From JBEEOW01 sp041191405 (GTDB taxonomy: Bacteria > Bacteroidota > Bacteroidia > Cytophagales > UBA9547), in contig JBEEOW010000019.1 of NCBI GenBank assembly GCA_041191405.1, forward strand, positions 15,388 through 79,387: a stretch of 64,000 nt of DNA, given 5' to 3'. Under the pieces are notes generated by a model. It did no database searches, had not been told where the DNA came from, and saw only the letters and a list, made by a program, of their open reading frames with translations. Positions 52,049 through 59,849 of this stretch are shown piece after piece. Position numbers and translations under genes: made by a program. Positions within the stretch are counted from its first letter, which is position 1, and every line of letters begins with the position of its first letter.

Positions 52049-52080
52049 TTTGAATAATATAGTTTTAAACATTATTTTTG
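52049..52080 (+). promoter_or_regulatory. Bacteroidota-type promoter of the PDH E2 gene
   Basis: TTTG (52049-52052), 20 bases, TATTTTTG (52073-52080), 41 bases before the ATG. It matches the phylum -33/-7 consensus in both boxes and spacing. Confidence 0.7.
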
Positions 52081-52121
52081 GAACTGTTTTAAAGAATTGA
52101 AATTTATAATATCAAATATAT

Positions 52122-53720
52122 ATGGCTGAAATTATCAGAATGCCCAAGATGAGTGATACAATGACCGAAGGTACTATCGCTGCTTGGCACAAAAAAGTAG
52201 GCGACAAAGTGAAGTCGGGCGATTTATTAGCTGAAGTGGAAACTGATAAAGCAACCATGGAACTTGAGTCGTATGAAGATGGTACGTTGCTTTACATTGG
52301 CATTCAAGAAAAAGAAAGTGTTATCGTTGATGGTTTGTTAGCTATTATCGGTAAAGAAGGCGAAGATATTTCTGCTTTAATAGGTGGTGGTGCTACAACT
52401 GCTTCGGCACCTGTAGTTGTAGCTGCTCCTGTGGCTGCTGCACCAGCAGTTGCAAGTGTTGATACTTCAAACGTAAAAGCTACTGTAGTTCGTATGCCAA
52501 AAATGAGCGATACCATGACTGATGGTACTATTGCTGCTTGGCATAAAAAAGTAGGTGATAAAGTTAAATCTGGCGAATTATTAGCTGAGGTTGAAACTGA
52601 TAAAGCTACTATGGAATTAGAGTCGTACGAAGACGGTACTTTATTATATATTGGTGTTGAAACTGGTAACTCAATAAAAGTGGATGGTATCATCGCTATT
52701 ATTGGTGAGGCTGGTGCTGATTATAAATTATTATTACAAGCTGATGCTGCTCCAGCGGTTATAGCTGCTCCTGTAGCAAATACTCCTGCTGCTCAAACAG
52801 CAAGTGCGCCTGCAAGTGTTGTTGCTCCTGTTGCTAATACATCATCAGATTCAAGATTAAAAGTTTCACCTTTAGCTCGTACTTTAGCAAGCGACAAAGG
52901 TATTGATATAAAATTAGTAAGCGGTTCTGGCGAAAATGGCAGAATTGTAAAACGTGATATTGAAAACTTCAAAGCACCTGTTGCAGCTCCTGCAGCAAGT
53001 GCAAATACAGCTTCTACTTCGGCTGTAGCTTACGGCGTTGAAAGTTTCGACGAATTACCATTGTCTCAAATGAGAAAAACAATTGTAAAACGTTTAACAG
53101 AAAGCCAATTTACAGCTTTACATATCTATTTAACAATTGAAATTGATATGGACAAAGCTATTGAAGCTAGAGCAAGTATCAATGAAGTTGCTCCAGTAAA
53201 AGTTTCGTTCAATGATATGGTTGTGAAAGCGGCAGCTGCTGCATTGAAAAAACATCCAATGGCTAATGCTTCTTGGAGAGGAGATAATATTAGAGTTAAC
53301 CACCACGTACATATTGGTGTGGCAATGGCTGTTGAAGACGGTTTATTGGTACCTGTAATTAAATTTGCTGATGGCAAATCATTATCTCAGCTTTCTGCTG
53401 AAGTGAAAGATTTTGCTGGAAAAGCAAAAGCTAAAAAATTACAACCAGCAGATATGACTGGAAATACATTTACTGTTTCAAACTTAGGAATGTTTGGTAT
53501 TGAGCAATTTACCTCAATTATCAACACACCAGAAGCTTGTATTATGTCGGTAGGTGCAATTAAACAAGTTCCAGTTGTTAAAAAAGGACAAATTGTACCT
53601 GGTAACGTAATGAAAGTTACCCTTGCTTGTGACCACAGAGTAGTTGATGGCGCAGTAGGTGCAGCATTCTTACAAACATTCAAAAACTTACTTGAAGATC
53701 CAATTCGTTTATTAGCGTAA
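52122..53720 (+). CDS. Pyruvate dehydrogenase complex E2 (dihydrolipoamide acetyltransferase)
   Basis: 532 aa. Two lipoyl domains in tandem with lysines K43 and K161 (ETDKATMEL), joined by Ala/Pro/Val-rich swinging linkers. A peripheral-subunit-binding domain lies about 246-285 (VSPLARTLASDKGIDIKLV). The catalytic domain is about 300-532, with H505 and D509 in DHRVVDG. It transfers the acetyl group from lipoate to CoA. The two lipoyl domains are almost identical in protein but differ at many synonymous sites, so the duplication is old and conserved. E1 and E3 genes are not in the window, so they are encoded elsewhere. Confidence 0.95.
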   Translation: MAEIIRMPKMSDTMTEGTIAAWHKKVGDKVKSGDLLAEVETDKATMELESYEDGTLLYIGIQEKESVIVDGLLAIIGKEGEDISALIGGGATTASAPVVVAAPVAAAPAVASVDTSNVKATVVRMPKMSDTMTDGTIAAWHKKVGDKVKSGELLAEVETDKATMELESYEDGTLLYIGVETGNSIKVDGIIAIIGEAGADYKLLLQADAAPAVIAAPVANTPAAQTASAPASVVAPVANTSSDSRLKVSPLARTLASDKGIDIKLVSGSGENGRIVKRDIENFKAPVAAPAASANTASTSAVAYGVESFDELPLSQMRKTIVKRLTESQFTALHIYLTIEIDMDKAIEARASINEVAPVKVSFNDMVVKAAAAALKKHPMANASWRGDNIRVNHHVHIGVAMAVEDGLLVPVIKFADGKSLSQLSAEVKDFAGKAKAKKLQPADMTGNTFTVSNLGMFGIEQFTSIINTPEACIMSVGAIKQVPVVKKGQIVPGNVMKVTLACDHRVVDGAVGAAFLQTFKNLLEDPIRLLA

Positions 53721-53746
53721 TTTTATCATAAGTATTATAAGGTATT

Positions 53747-53802
53747 AAGTCTTAAGTACTAAGTACAAAGTATGATTACTTCGTATTTATTGCTTAAGAC
53801 TT
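53747..53802. repeat. Palindromic heptamer element, AAGTATT flavour
   Basis: Arms 53747-53772 and 53777-53802 (26 bases each, about four mismatches) flank a 4-base loop. The left arm begins AAGTCTTAAGTACTAAGTAC, close to the left arm at 32706. It follows the E2 stop in the direction rule of the family. Confidence 0.75.
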
Positions 53803-54030
53803 TTTACTTTAAAGCTAAATTAAAAATTGACACTAATTTATTTACCACATAGGTATATAGATTTGATTATTAATTATTTAAAATCTATGTAACTAATTGT
53901 GTTCTATAAATGAATTAAAATAAATTAAGTAAACATAAGAGGTTTCATTCTGAATCCTGTAAATTGTTAAAAAATCTAATTAGTTAATTTAAAACAGATT
54001 TTATGAGTTTAACTCTAAACTCTAAACTTT
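53803..54030. other. AT-rich gap ending in a heptamer array before hslV
   Basis: Most of the stretch is AT-rich without features I can name. At 54008-54030 AACTCTAAACTCTAAACTTT is a CCTAAAC-flavour array, followed by an A-tract that runs into the hslV ATG. Confidence 0.6.
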
Positions 54031-54040
54031 CAAAAAAAAC

Positions 54041-54580
54041 ATGAGCCAAGTTATACACGCCACAACGGTATTAGGAATAAAACATAATGGAGTAGTTTCA
54101 TTAGGTGCAGATGGACAAGCTACTATGGGAGCTACTGTTGCAAAAACGAATGTTCGTAAAATTAGAAAACTTGCAGATGGAAAAGTGTTGGCAGGTTTTG
54201 CAGGTTCAACTTCAGATGCATTTACATTAATTGAGCGTTTTGAAGAAAAATTAAGTGCATTTAATGGAAACTTAAAACGTGCAGCTATTGAACTAGCAAA
54301 AGATTGGCGTACAGATAGATATTTGCGTAAATTAGAAGCAATGTTGATTGTAGCTAATAAAGATGAACTATTAATTGTTTCGGGTACTGGTGATGTACTT
54401 GAACCAGAAAATGGTATTGCTGCTATTGGTTCAGGTGGAGTATATGCACAATCAGCAGCTTTGGCATTGGTTCGCCATGCAGGTCACTTAAGTGCTGACG
54501 AAATGGTTCGAGAAGGCCTTACTATTGCAGCAGATACTTGTATTTATACAAATCATAATTTTGTTATTGAGAAACTGTAA
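54041..54580 (+). CDS. hslV: ATP-dependent protease subunit HslV
   Basis: Threonine peptidase of the HslUV (ClpQY) protease, 179 aa. The catalytic threonine is T8 (or T9) after a 7-residue propeptide: MSQVIHA/TTVLGIKHNG. Other typical blocks are LGADGQATMGATVAKTNVRKIRKL, KVLAGFAGSTSDAFTL, WRTDRYLRKLEAMLIVA and AIGSGGVYAQSAALAL. hslU is not adjacent, unlike the usual hslVU operon. The heptamer array with A-tract precedes the ATG and a terminator follows. Confidence 0.95.
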   Translation: MSQVIHATTVLGIKHNGVVSLGADGQATMGATVAKTNVRKIRKLADGKVLAGFAGSTSDAFTLIERFEEKLSAFNGNLKRAAIELAKDWRTDRYLRKLEAMLIVANKDELLIVSGTGDVLEPENGIAAIGSGGVYAQSAALALVRHAGHLSADEMVREGLTIAADTCIYTNHNFVIEKL

Positions 54581-54603
54581 TTATAGTTTTTATTGATATT
54601 TGT

Positions 54604-54640
54604 AAAAAGGTAATTGCTGAAGTGTAGTTACCTTTTTTTG
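54604..54640 (+). terminator. Intrinsic terminator after hslV
   Basis: AAAAAGGTAA (54604-54613) pairs with TTACCTTTTT (54628-54637), and the T run continues to 54639. Confidence 0.85.
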
Positions 54641-54773
54641 TATTGGAAATTGTAATATATTTTTTTTAAAATTAATATAGTTTCATACAGAAAATTTTGA
54701 ACTTAAATAGTCATAATAACATTTAATCACGTAAAAGTTTAAACAGTTTTTTAGTGAAATAATAGAATTGATT

Positions 54774-55628
54774 ATGAACGCTGATAAAATTTATATTACT
54801 GATTGCCCTCGTGATGCAATGCAGGGTATTTCTCATTTTATACCAACTGAAACAAAAATTAAATATTTAAATCAATTATTAAAAGTTGGTTTTGATGTCT
54901 TGGATTTTGGAAGTTTTGTGTCACCTAAAATGGTGCCACAGATGGCTGATACTGTTGATGTTTTGACTGAAATAAATAAAAATAATACTTCATTATTAGC
55001 AATTATTGCAAATTTACGTGGAGCACAAGATGCTTGTAAATTTGAAAAAATAGATTTTTTAGGATTTCCTTTATCCGTTTCTGAAACATTTCAACAAAGA
55101 AATACAAATAAAAGTATTTCACAAGCTTGGGAAGAATTGTTTCAAATTCAACAATTAGCACAAGAAAATAATAAGAAACTAAAATTATATTTGTCGATGG
55201 GGTTTGGAAATCCTTATGGTGATGAATATAATAGTGATTTACTGTTGAAATTTACTGAAAAATTACTTTCATTTGGAATCAACGATATTATTCCATCTGA
55301 CACAATTGGAAAAGCTGATGCAAAATTGGTAAAAACTATTTATCGGGATTGCATAACTGCATTTCCAGAAGTAAATTGGGGAGCTCATTTACATGCAAAA
55401 TATGAAAACTCATCAATTTTAATTGAAGCAGTAATTGACAGTAATGTGAAGCATATTGAAGGTGCGTTAGGAGGTTGGGGAGGTTGCCCTTTTGCAGATA
55501 ATGATTTGGTAGGTAACATACCAACAGAGATAATTATTGATACTTTATCAAAAAAAGAACTACCTTTGGAGTTGGATTTGGAAGCATTTTCATTGGCAGT
55601 GAAAATGAGTAAAAACATATTTAATTAA
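54774..55628 (+). CDS. Hydroxymethylglutaryl-CoA lyase-like protein
   Basis: 284 aa from the ATG at 54774 (MNADKIYITDC); a TTG two codons upstream is less likely. TIM-barrel of the HMGL-like family: TDCPRDAMQG replaces the usual E/D-x-GPRDG-x-Q start, LDFGSFVSPKMVPQMADT matches the conserved SFVSPKWVPQMAD, GFGNPYGDEY and SDTIGKA match the metal and substrate loops, and EGALGGWGGCPFADND holds the catalytic cysteine. It should cleave 3-hydroxy-3-methylglutaryl-CoA to acetoacetate and acetyl-CoA, the end of leucine breakdown, although Cys-for-Gly in the DCPRD motif is unusual. It overlaps the LutA-like gene by 1 base. Confidence 0.82.
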   Translation: MNADKIYITDCPRDAMQGISHFIPTETKIKYLNQLLKVGFDVLDFGSFVSPKMVPQMADTVDVLTEINKNNTSLLAIIANLRGAQDACKFEKIDFLGFPLSVSETFQQRNTNKSISQAWEELFQIQQLAQENNKKLKLYLSMGFGNPYGDEYNSDLLLKFTEKLLSFGINDIIPSDTIGKADAKLVKTIYRDCITAFPEVNWGAHLHAKYENSSILIEAVIDSNVKHIEGALGGWGGCPFADNDLVGNIPTEIIIDTLSKKELPLELDLEAFSLAVKMSKNIFN

Positions 55629-56365
55629 TGGCAAATAAAATTGAAGTAGATATATTTATACCTTGTTTTATGGATCAAATGTATCCTGAAACTGGTTTTA
55701 ATATGGTTAAAGTTTTGGAGGCTTTAGGTTGTAAAGTTTATTATAATCAAGAGCAAACCTGTTGCGGACAACCAGCTTATAATGCTGGATTTTTTGATGA
55801 TGCTAGCGAAGTGGCTCAAAAGTTTTTGCAAGATTTTCCCAATACGAATAGATATTTAGTAACACCTTCTGCATCATGTGGAGGGATGTTAAAAAGTGGT
55901 TATACACGTTTATTTAAAGAAACTCCAAATTTGCATCAATGTAGAATGATGCAAAAAAATGTATATGAGTTTACACAATTTTTAACTGATATTTTAAAAG
56001 TAGATAAAGTACCTGGTGCTAAACTTAAAGCTAAAGCTACCTACCATGATTCTTGTTCGGCTTTGAGAGAGATGAATATAAAATCGTCGCCGAGAACTTT
56101 ACTTGCTAATGTTGAAGGTTTGGAGTTGGTTGAAATGAAAGAAAATGAAACTTGTTGTGGTTTTGGTGGGACTTTCGCCGTAAAATTTGAACCAATTTCT
56201 GTTGCTATGGCACAGCAAAAAGTTGATTATGCAAATGAAACACAAGCCGAATATATTATTTCAACAGACACCTCGTGTTTAATGCATTTAGAAGGTTACG
56301 CTAAAAAACAAAATCATCCAATTAAGATGATGCACATTGCTGATGTGTTGGCTAGTGGTTGGTAG
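55628..56365 (+). CDS. Cysteine-rich (Fe-S) oxidoreductase subunit, LutA/YkgE type
   Basis: 245 aa with two CCG domains. First repeat: EQTCCGQPAYNAGFFDDA with ASCGGM; second: YHDSCSALREM with ETCCGFGGTFAVKF. These cysteine sets bind an iron-sulfur centre in the lactate oxidase subunit LutA and the glycolate oxidase and heterodisulfide reductase relatives. LutB and LutC are not next to it, so the partner must be elsewhere or the role differs. The start ATG overlaps the stop of the HMG-CoA lyase-like gene, giving strong coupling of two different activities. Confidence 0.85.
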   Translation: MANKIEVDIFIPCFMDQMYPETGFNMVKVLEALGCKVYYNQEQTCCGQPAYNAGFFDDASEVAQKFLQDFPNTNRYLVTPSASCGGMLKSGYTRLFKETPNLHQCRMMQKNVYEFTQFLTDILKVDKVPGAKLKAKATYHDSCSALREMNIKSSPRTLLANVEGLELVEMKENETCCGFGGTFAVKFEPISVAMAQQKVDYANETQAEYIISTDTSCLMHLEGYAKKQNHPIKMMHIADVLASGW

Positions 56366-56403
56366 TTTACTGTAAAATGTAAATGTGATACTTTAAAAAC
56401 CAA

Positions 56404-56430
56404 AACCCTAAACCCTAAACTCTTAACTTA
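56404..56430 (+). repeat. Heptamer array, CCCTAAA flavour, before a start
   Basis: ACCCTAAACCCTAAACTCTT and AACTT lead into an A-tract and the ATG at 56435. The unit looks like the plant telomere repeat, but the setting is intergenic and bacterial. Confidence 0.7.
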
Positions 56431-56434
56431 AAAA

Positions 56435-56902
56435 ATGGAAAACGATAAATCATATTTAACACATCTTTTTCAAGATGATTTACTATACTTGGTTCAACAA
56501 GAACGATTTTCATTGAGTGAGGATGAAGTAAGTACTGTTGCTGAAATCCCTGTTGAAAATGCTACCAAAATTCGTTCAGTTGGGAGAGGAACTAATGGAG
56601 TTTTGGTTTTATATTCTATACCAACACAGGAAGTATTATCAAGTGAATACAAAGATTTTTTAGCTAAAATATTGACAGCTTGCAAATTAGTCCCAAATGA
56701 TTGTATTTTTGTTAATGCAGCTTTGGCTCAACCAACTGACGTTTTACCAAATGCAAACAAAGCCATTGTGTTCGGTAATTTTCCTATTGTAAATCAAATC
56801 AAATATAATAAACTTCAAACACACGATTTAACATTAATTAATAATGATGTTGAAATGAAAAAAGTACTTTGGGGTCAGTTAAAAATTTATTTCGGAATTT
56901 AA
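56435..56902 (+). CDS. Hypothetical protein
   Basis: I do not recognise a family. 155 aa, soluble, acidic, no signal peptide. N-terminal helix SYLTHLFQDDLLYLVQQE; a central beta part with GRGTNGVLVLYSIP and NDCIFVNAALAQPTDVLPNANKAIVFGNFP; C-terminal VEMKKVLWGQLKIYFGI. The phrase LAKILTACKLVPNDCIFVNA looks like an alpha/beta fold. It lies 69 bases after the LutA-like gene and 21 bases before the ABC ATPase gene, so it is probably in an operon with the latter. Confidence 0.55.
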   Translation: MENDKSYLTHLFQDDLLYLVQQERFSLSEDEVSTVAEIPVENATKIRSVGRGTNGVLVLYSIPTQEVLSSEYKDFLAKILTACKLVPNDCIFVNAALAQPTDVLPNANKAIVFGNFPIVNQIKYNKLQTHDLTLINNDVEMKKVLWGQLKIYFGI

Positions 56903-56923
56903 TTCTTAATTTTAGTCTAAATA

Positions 56924-57808
56924 ATGCTTATTTCTACCAAAGATCTTTCTAAAACATTTGAAAATTACCAAGCTTTAAAACCTACAACTTGGCAATTAAA
57001 AAAAAGTCAGGTTTGGGCATTATTAGGACCAAATGGAGCGGGAAAAACTACTTTTATTCGATTGTTAGCTAGTTTGTTACCGCCATCAACTGGTAGTATT
57101 TCTTATGTAGGAAATCAAAAAATTCCCAATAATTTTATTGGATATTTACCTGAAGAACGTGGTTTATATAAAAAAATGACTGTAACCGAACAGTTATATT
57201 TTTGGTTAAACTTAAGAGGATTTTCTAAAAATGAAATTAAAAATATTTCTGCATTTTGGATAAATAAACTATTTTTAAATGAGGTAGCCGATAAAGATGT
57301 GCAGTTGCTTTCTAAAGGCAACCAACAAAAAGTTCAATTAGCTTTGACTTTGATTCACAATCCTGAAGTAATTATTTTAGATGAACCTTTTACAGGTTTT
57401 GATCCAATTAATGCCTCTTTACTCGAACAAATAATTCAAGAACAACAAGAATTAGGTAAGGGTTTAATTATCAGTACACATAGGATGGAACAAGCAGAGC
57501 AATTGTGTTCTCACGCTATGTTGCTAAATAAAGGTGAATTGCTTTTACAGGGCAAAATGGATGAAATTAAGAATCAATATTCTAATCATCAGCAGTTTAA
57601 AGTAAAAGGCAGTGGAGAGTTAAAGTCAAACAAATGTTTTCAATTTATATCAAAAACTAAAAACGAAAATTTGATTGAATTAAATACTGGATTTTTATTT
57701 ATGGATTTAGTACAAGAATTACAAAATCAATCTTTTGAAATTGAGGGTATTAATAAAAATATTTGTTCACTTAATGACTTGTTCAAACAATTAATTACAA
57801 AAAAATAA
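56924..57808 (+). CDS. ABC-2 type exporter ATP-binding protein (NatA-like)
   Basis: 294 aa. Walker A GPNGAGKTT (about 35-43), the Q-loop region FIGYLPEERGLYKKMTVTEQ, signature LLSKGNQQKVQLALTL (variant of LSGGQ), Walker B VIILDEPFTGFDP and the switch His in IISTHRM. The last 75 residues are the small DUF4162-like tail of the NatA type. The permease gene follows 521 bases later, beyond a repeat block. Together they form an inner-membrane exporter; the substrate is not shown. Confidence 0.9.
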   Translation: MLISTKDLSKTFENYQALKPTTWQLKKSQVWALLGPNGAGKTTFIRLLASLLPPSTGSISYVGNQKIPNNFIGYLPEERGLYKKMTVTEQLYFWLNLRGFSKNEIKNISAFWINKLFLNEVADKDVQLLSKGNQQKVQLALTLIHNPEVIILDEPFTGFDPINASLLEQIIQEQQELGKGLIISTHRMEQAEQLCSHAMLLNKGELLLQGKMDEIKNQYSNHQQFKVKGSGELKSNKCFQFISKTKNENLIELNTGFLFMDLVQELQNQSFEIEGINKNICSLNDLFKQLITKK

Positions 57809-57820
57809 TTCAAGATTTTT

Positions 57821-57843
57821 TCATTCTCGCTAATTGAGAATGA
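57821..57843 (+). terminator. Hairpin after the ABC ATPase gene
   Basis: TCATTCTC (57821-57828) pairs with GAGAATGA (57836-57843) over a 7-base loop, 12 bases after the stop. The end GAATGACA equals the end of the 11577 palindrome. It may weaken transcription into the permease gene. Confidence 0.4.
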
Positions 57844-57948
57844 CACTTCATAGATTTGTGAACATTAAAATTAAACGCAAATCTTATGATAACTCTATAC
57901 GTAATCTCAATTATCATTTTAATTAAATTATGGTAATTATTAAATTTC

Positions 57949-58245
57949 TCCCGCAGATTGTCGCAGATTTTAAAACGCAGATATTCGCAGATTTTAATAT
58001 AAAATTATCTGCGTGAATCTGCGGAAAACATCAGCGCAAATCAGCGGGGAAAATTTATTCAGCAGAATTAAAAACGCAGATATTCGCAGATTTTTATTTA
58101 TAATAATCAGCGTTAATCTGCGTAAAACATCTGCGCAAATCAGCGGGGAATTATTTATACTCACAGATTTAAAACCGCAGATAATCGCAAATTAAATAAA
58201 AATCAGCGTTAATAAGCGATAAAAATCAGCGCTAATCTGCAGGGA
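57949..58245. repeat. Tandem block of CGCAGATT / AATCTGCG repeats
   Basis: Three copies of a 75-100-base unit lie between an ABC ATPase gene and its permease gene. Each holds CGCAGAT..TCGCAGATT followed by its inverse (AATCTGCG) and GCGCAAATCAGCGGGGAA. The 24-mer at 57972-57995 recurs exactly at 58071-58094, and the 18-mer at 58034-58051 recurs at 58133-58150; the third copy (about 58171-58245) is degenerate. Units of this kind are dispersed in many environmental genomes. The rest of the gap (57844-57948, 58246-58329) is AT-rich with nothing evident. Confidence 0.85.
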
Positions 58246-58329
58246 ATATTTCTTTCTCTGAGATAATAATATTGAAATCTAAGCTTAAATTCTTATTTTT
58301 ATAAATTACAATTTTGATTTATAAAAAAT

Positions 58330-59628
58330 ATGAAATCAGTTTATTTTCTGGCTTTAAGAGAATTAAAAATTAGATTTAAGAGCAAAATTTTTATTTGGAC
58401 AACCATTCTTGGTCCTATTTTTTTATTAATTATGATGATTGTTCCTGTTGGTTTACAACTTAAAAATAGTGAACATGCAATAGTTCAGGTTTTAGATTTA
58501 ACTCAAACTGAGCGAATTGATACTTGTTTTAAAGACAATGACAAAATGAGTTTTATTGTAATGCATGGTAACGAAACCGAAATTCTTAAAGCTTTTGATT
58601 ACAGTTCACATGATGCCTTGTTAATTTTAAAACCATTAGATAAAAATGGTATAATTCCTGAATTAACTTTGAAATCTCACTATGATTTGAGTGAATTTGA
58701 AAAGATTTTTCTAAAAAATTATATCAAAGGTATTTACCAAAATGAAATTTTAAAACGATTGAATAATAGTGAATTAGCAACTATTTTAAATCAGGAAATT
58801 GTATTTGACGAATTGAAAGAATTAGATTTTGCTTACCAACAAACCAGCAAAGAAGTAAGAGATTCGTGGGGATTGGGAGCATCCATTATTTTATATTTTT
58901 TCTTAATGTTTTACGGAATGCAATTAATGCGTAGCACTACCGAAGAAAAAAGTTCAAGGGTATTTGAAGTGTTGATTACAACTGTAAAACCTGTACAAAT
59001 TTTATTGGGAAAATTAACAGGAATCGGACTTTCAGCATTATTTCAATTCACAGTTTGGTTAACAGTAGTTGGAGGAATTGGGAATTGGTTATATGCTCAT
59101 TTTCAGTTACAAATGTATAATTCAAGTAATATTTCAAATACCTTAAAAATTGTAAAAGATCAACAACAAGCAATGGATGTAGCGTTTTTAGTACAAGCTT
59201 TTGAAGGTATATCGTTTTTTAAATTAGGTTTTGGTTTTATTGTATTTTTTGTGTTGGGCTATTTATTGTATGGCACTTTATTGGCAACTATAGGTGCTTG
59301 TGTTGATTCAGAAAGTGATACTCAACCTTTGCTTATTCCAATTACATTGCCATTGTTATTTAGTTTTGTAATGGCTTCGCAAGTGCAAGCAAACCCAAAT
59401 ACATTGATGAGTAAAATACTATGTAATTTCCCTTTAAGTTCACCCATTTGTGCCTTAATTAACATTCCAAATGGAGCTACTTGGGTACAAATTTTAGTTT
59501 CAATTTCTCTTTTAATAATATTTTTGTTTCCATTAATTTGGTTGTGTAGCAAAGTATTTGCTGCTGGCTTATTATTAAATGGTAAGAAAACTTCTTGGGG
59601 AGATATATTTAAGTTATTGAAAATGTAA
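58330..59628 (+). CDS. ABC-2 type exporter permease (NatB-like)
   Basis: 432 aa. One membrane helix near the N-terminus (IFIWTTILGPIFLLIMMIVP), an extracytoplasmic domain of about 150 residues (50-195), then five more helices (WGLGASIILYFFLMFYGMQLM; LTGIGLSALFQFTVWLTVVGGIG; LGFGFIVFFVLGYLLYGTLL; LIPITLPLLFSFVMASQV; LVSISLLIIFLFPLIWL). ALRELKIRFKSK and RSTTEEKSSRVFEVLITTVKPVQILLGKLTG are the conserved cytoplasmic parts of the NatB/ABC2_membrane_3 family. It pairs with the ATPase gene upstream in spite of the intervening repeats. Confidence 0.88.
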   Translation: MKSVYFLALRELKIRFKSKIFIWTTILGPIFLLIMMIVPVGLQLKNSEHAIVQVLDLTQTERIDTCFKDNDKMSFIVMHGNETEILKAFDYSSHDALLILKPLDKNGIIPELTLKSHYDLSEFEKIFLKNYIKGIYQNEILKRLNNSELATILNQEIVFDELKELDFAYQQTSKEVRDSWGLGASIILYFFLMFYGMQLMRSTTEEKSSRVFEVLITTVKPVQILLGKLTGIGLSALFQFTVWLTVVGGIGNWLYAHFQLQMYNSSNISNTLKIVKDQQQAMDVAFLVQAFEGISFFKLGFGFIVFFVLGYLLYGTLLATIGACVDSESDTQPLLIPITLPLLFSFVMASQVQANPNTLMSKILCNFPLSSPICALINIPNGATWVQILVSISLLIIFLFPLIWLCSKVFAAGLLLNGKKTSWGDIFKLLKM

Positions 59629-59635
59629 TCTTTAG

Positions 59636-59661
59636 ACAAAAGACTTAAGATATTAGATTAA
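59636..59661 (+). repeat. Short heptamer array, TTAGATA flavour, after a stop
   Basis: AAGACTT, AAGATAT, TAGATTA follow the stop of the permease gene in the same orientation as the longer array at 61655. Confidence 0.55.
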
Positions 59662-59796
59662 AAACTTCAAAATTATGTATAGTTCTAAACTTAAAATATA
59701 TGTTTTGATAAAATTGAAATTATTTTTAAGTAACAGGTAATGAGGTTTTTATAAAATATTTTAAAGATTTTTTATTTATATTTCACTGAAAGTGTA

Positions 59797-59824
59797 TTGT
59801 AAATAAAAAATCAGATTAAATTTG
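59797..59824 (+). promoter_or_regulatory. Bacteroidota-type promoter of accA
   Basis: TTG (59797-59799), 17 bases, TAAATTTG (59817-59824), 25 bases before the ATG. The -7 box is perfect and the spacing a little short. Confidence 0.5.
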
Positions 59825-59849
59825 TAATTAGTAACATCAAAAATGATAG

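Noticed and set aside
52304..52693. Antisense frame over the lipoyl domains of the E2 gene
   Set aside because: Shadow of a highly biased Ala/Val/Gly coding sequence; no start signal or domain.
56404..56430. CCCTAAA units resembling telomere repeats
   Set aside because: They are a few units long, intergenic, shared with many other gaps and surrounded by ordinary bacterial genes; not a chromosome end.
58013..58195. Open frame with a repeated peptide VNLRKTSAQISGE
   Set aside because: It is the translation of the CGCAGATT/AATCTGCG tandem repeat, has no promoter or conserved domain, and covers only repeat sequence.
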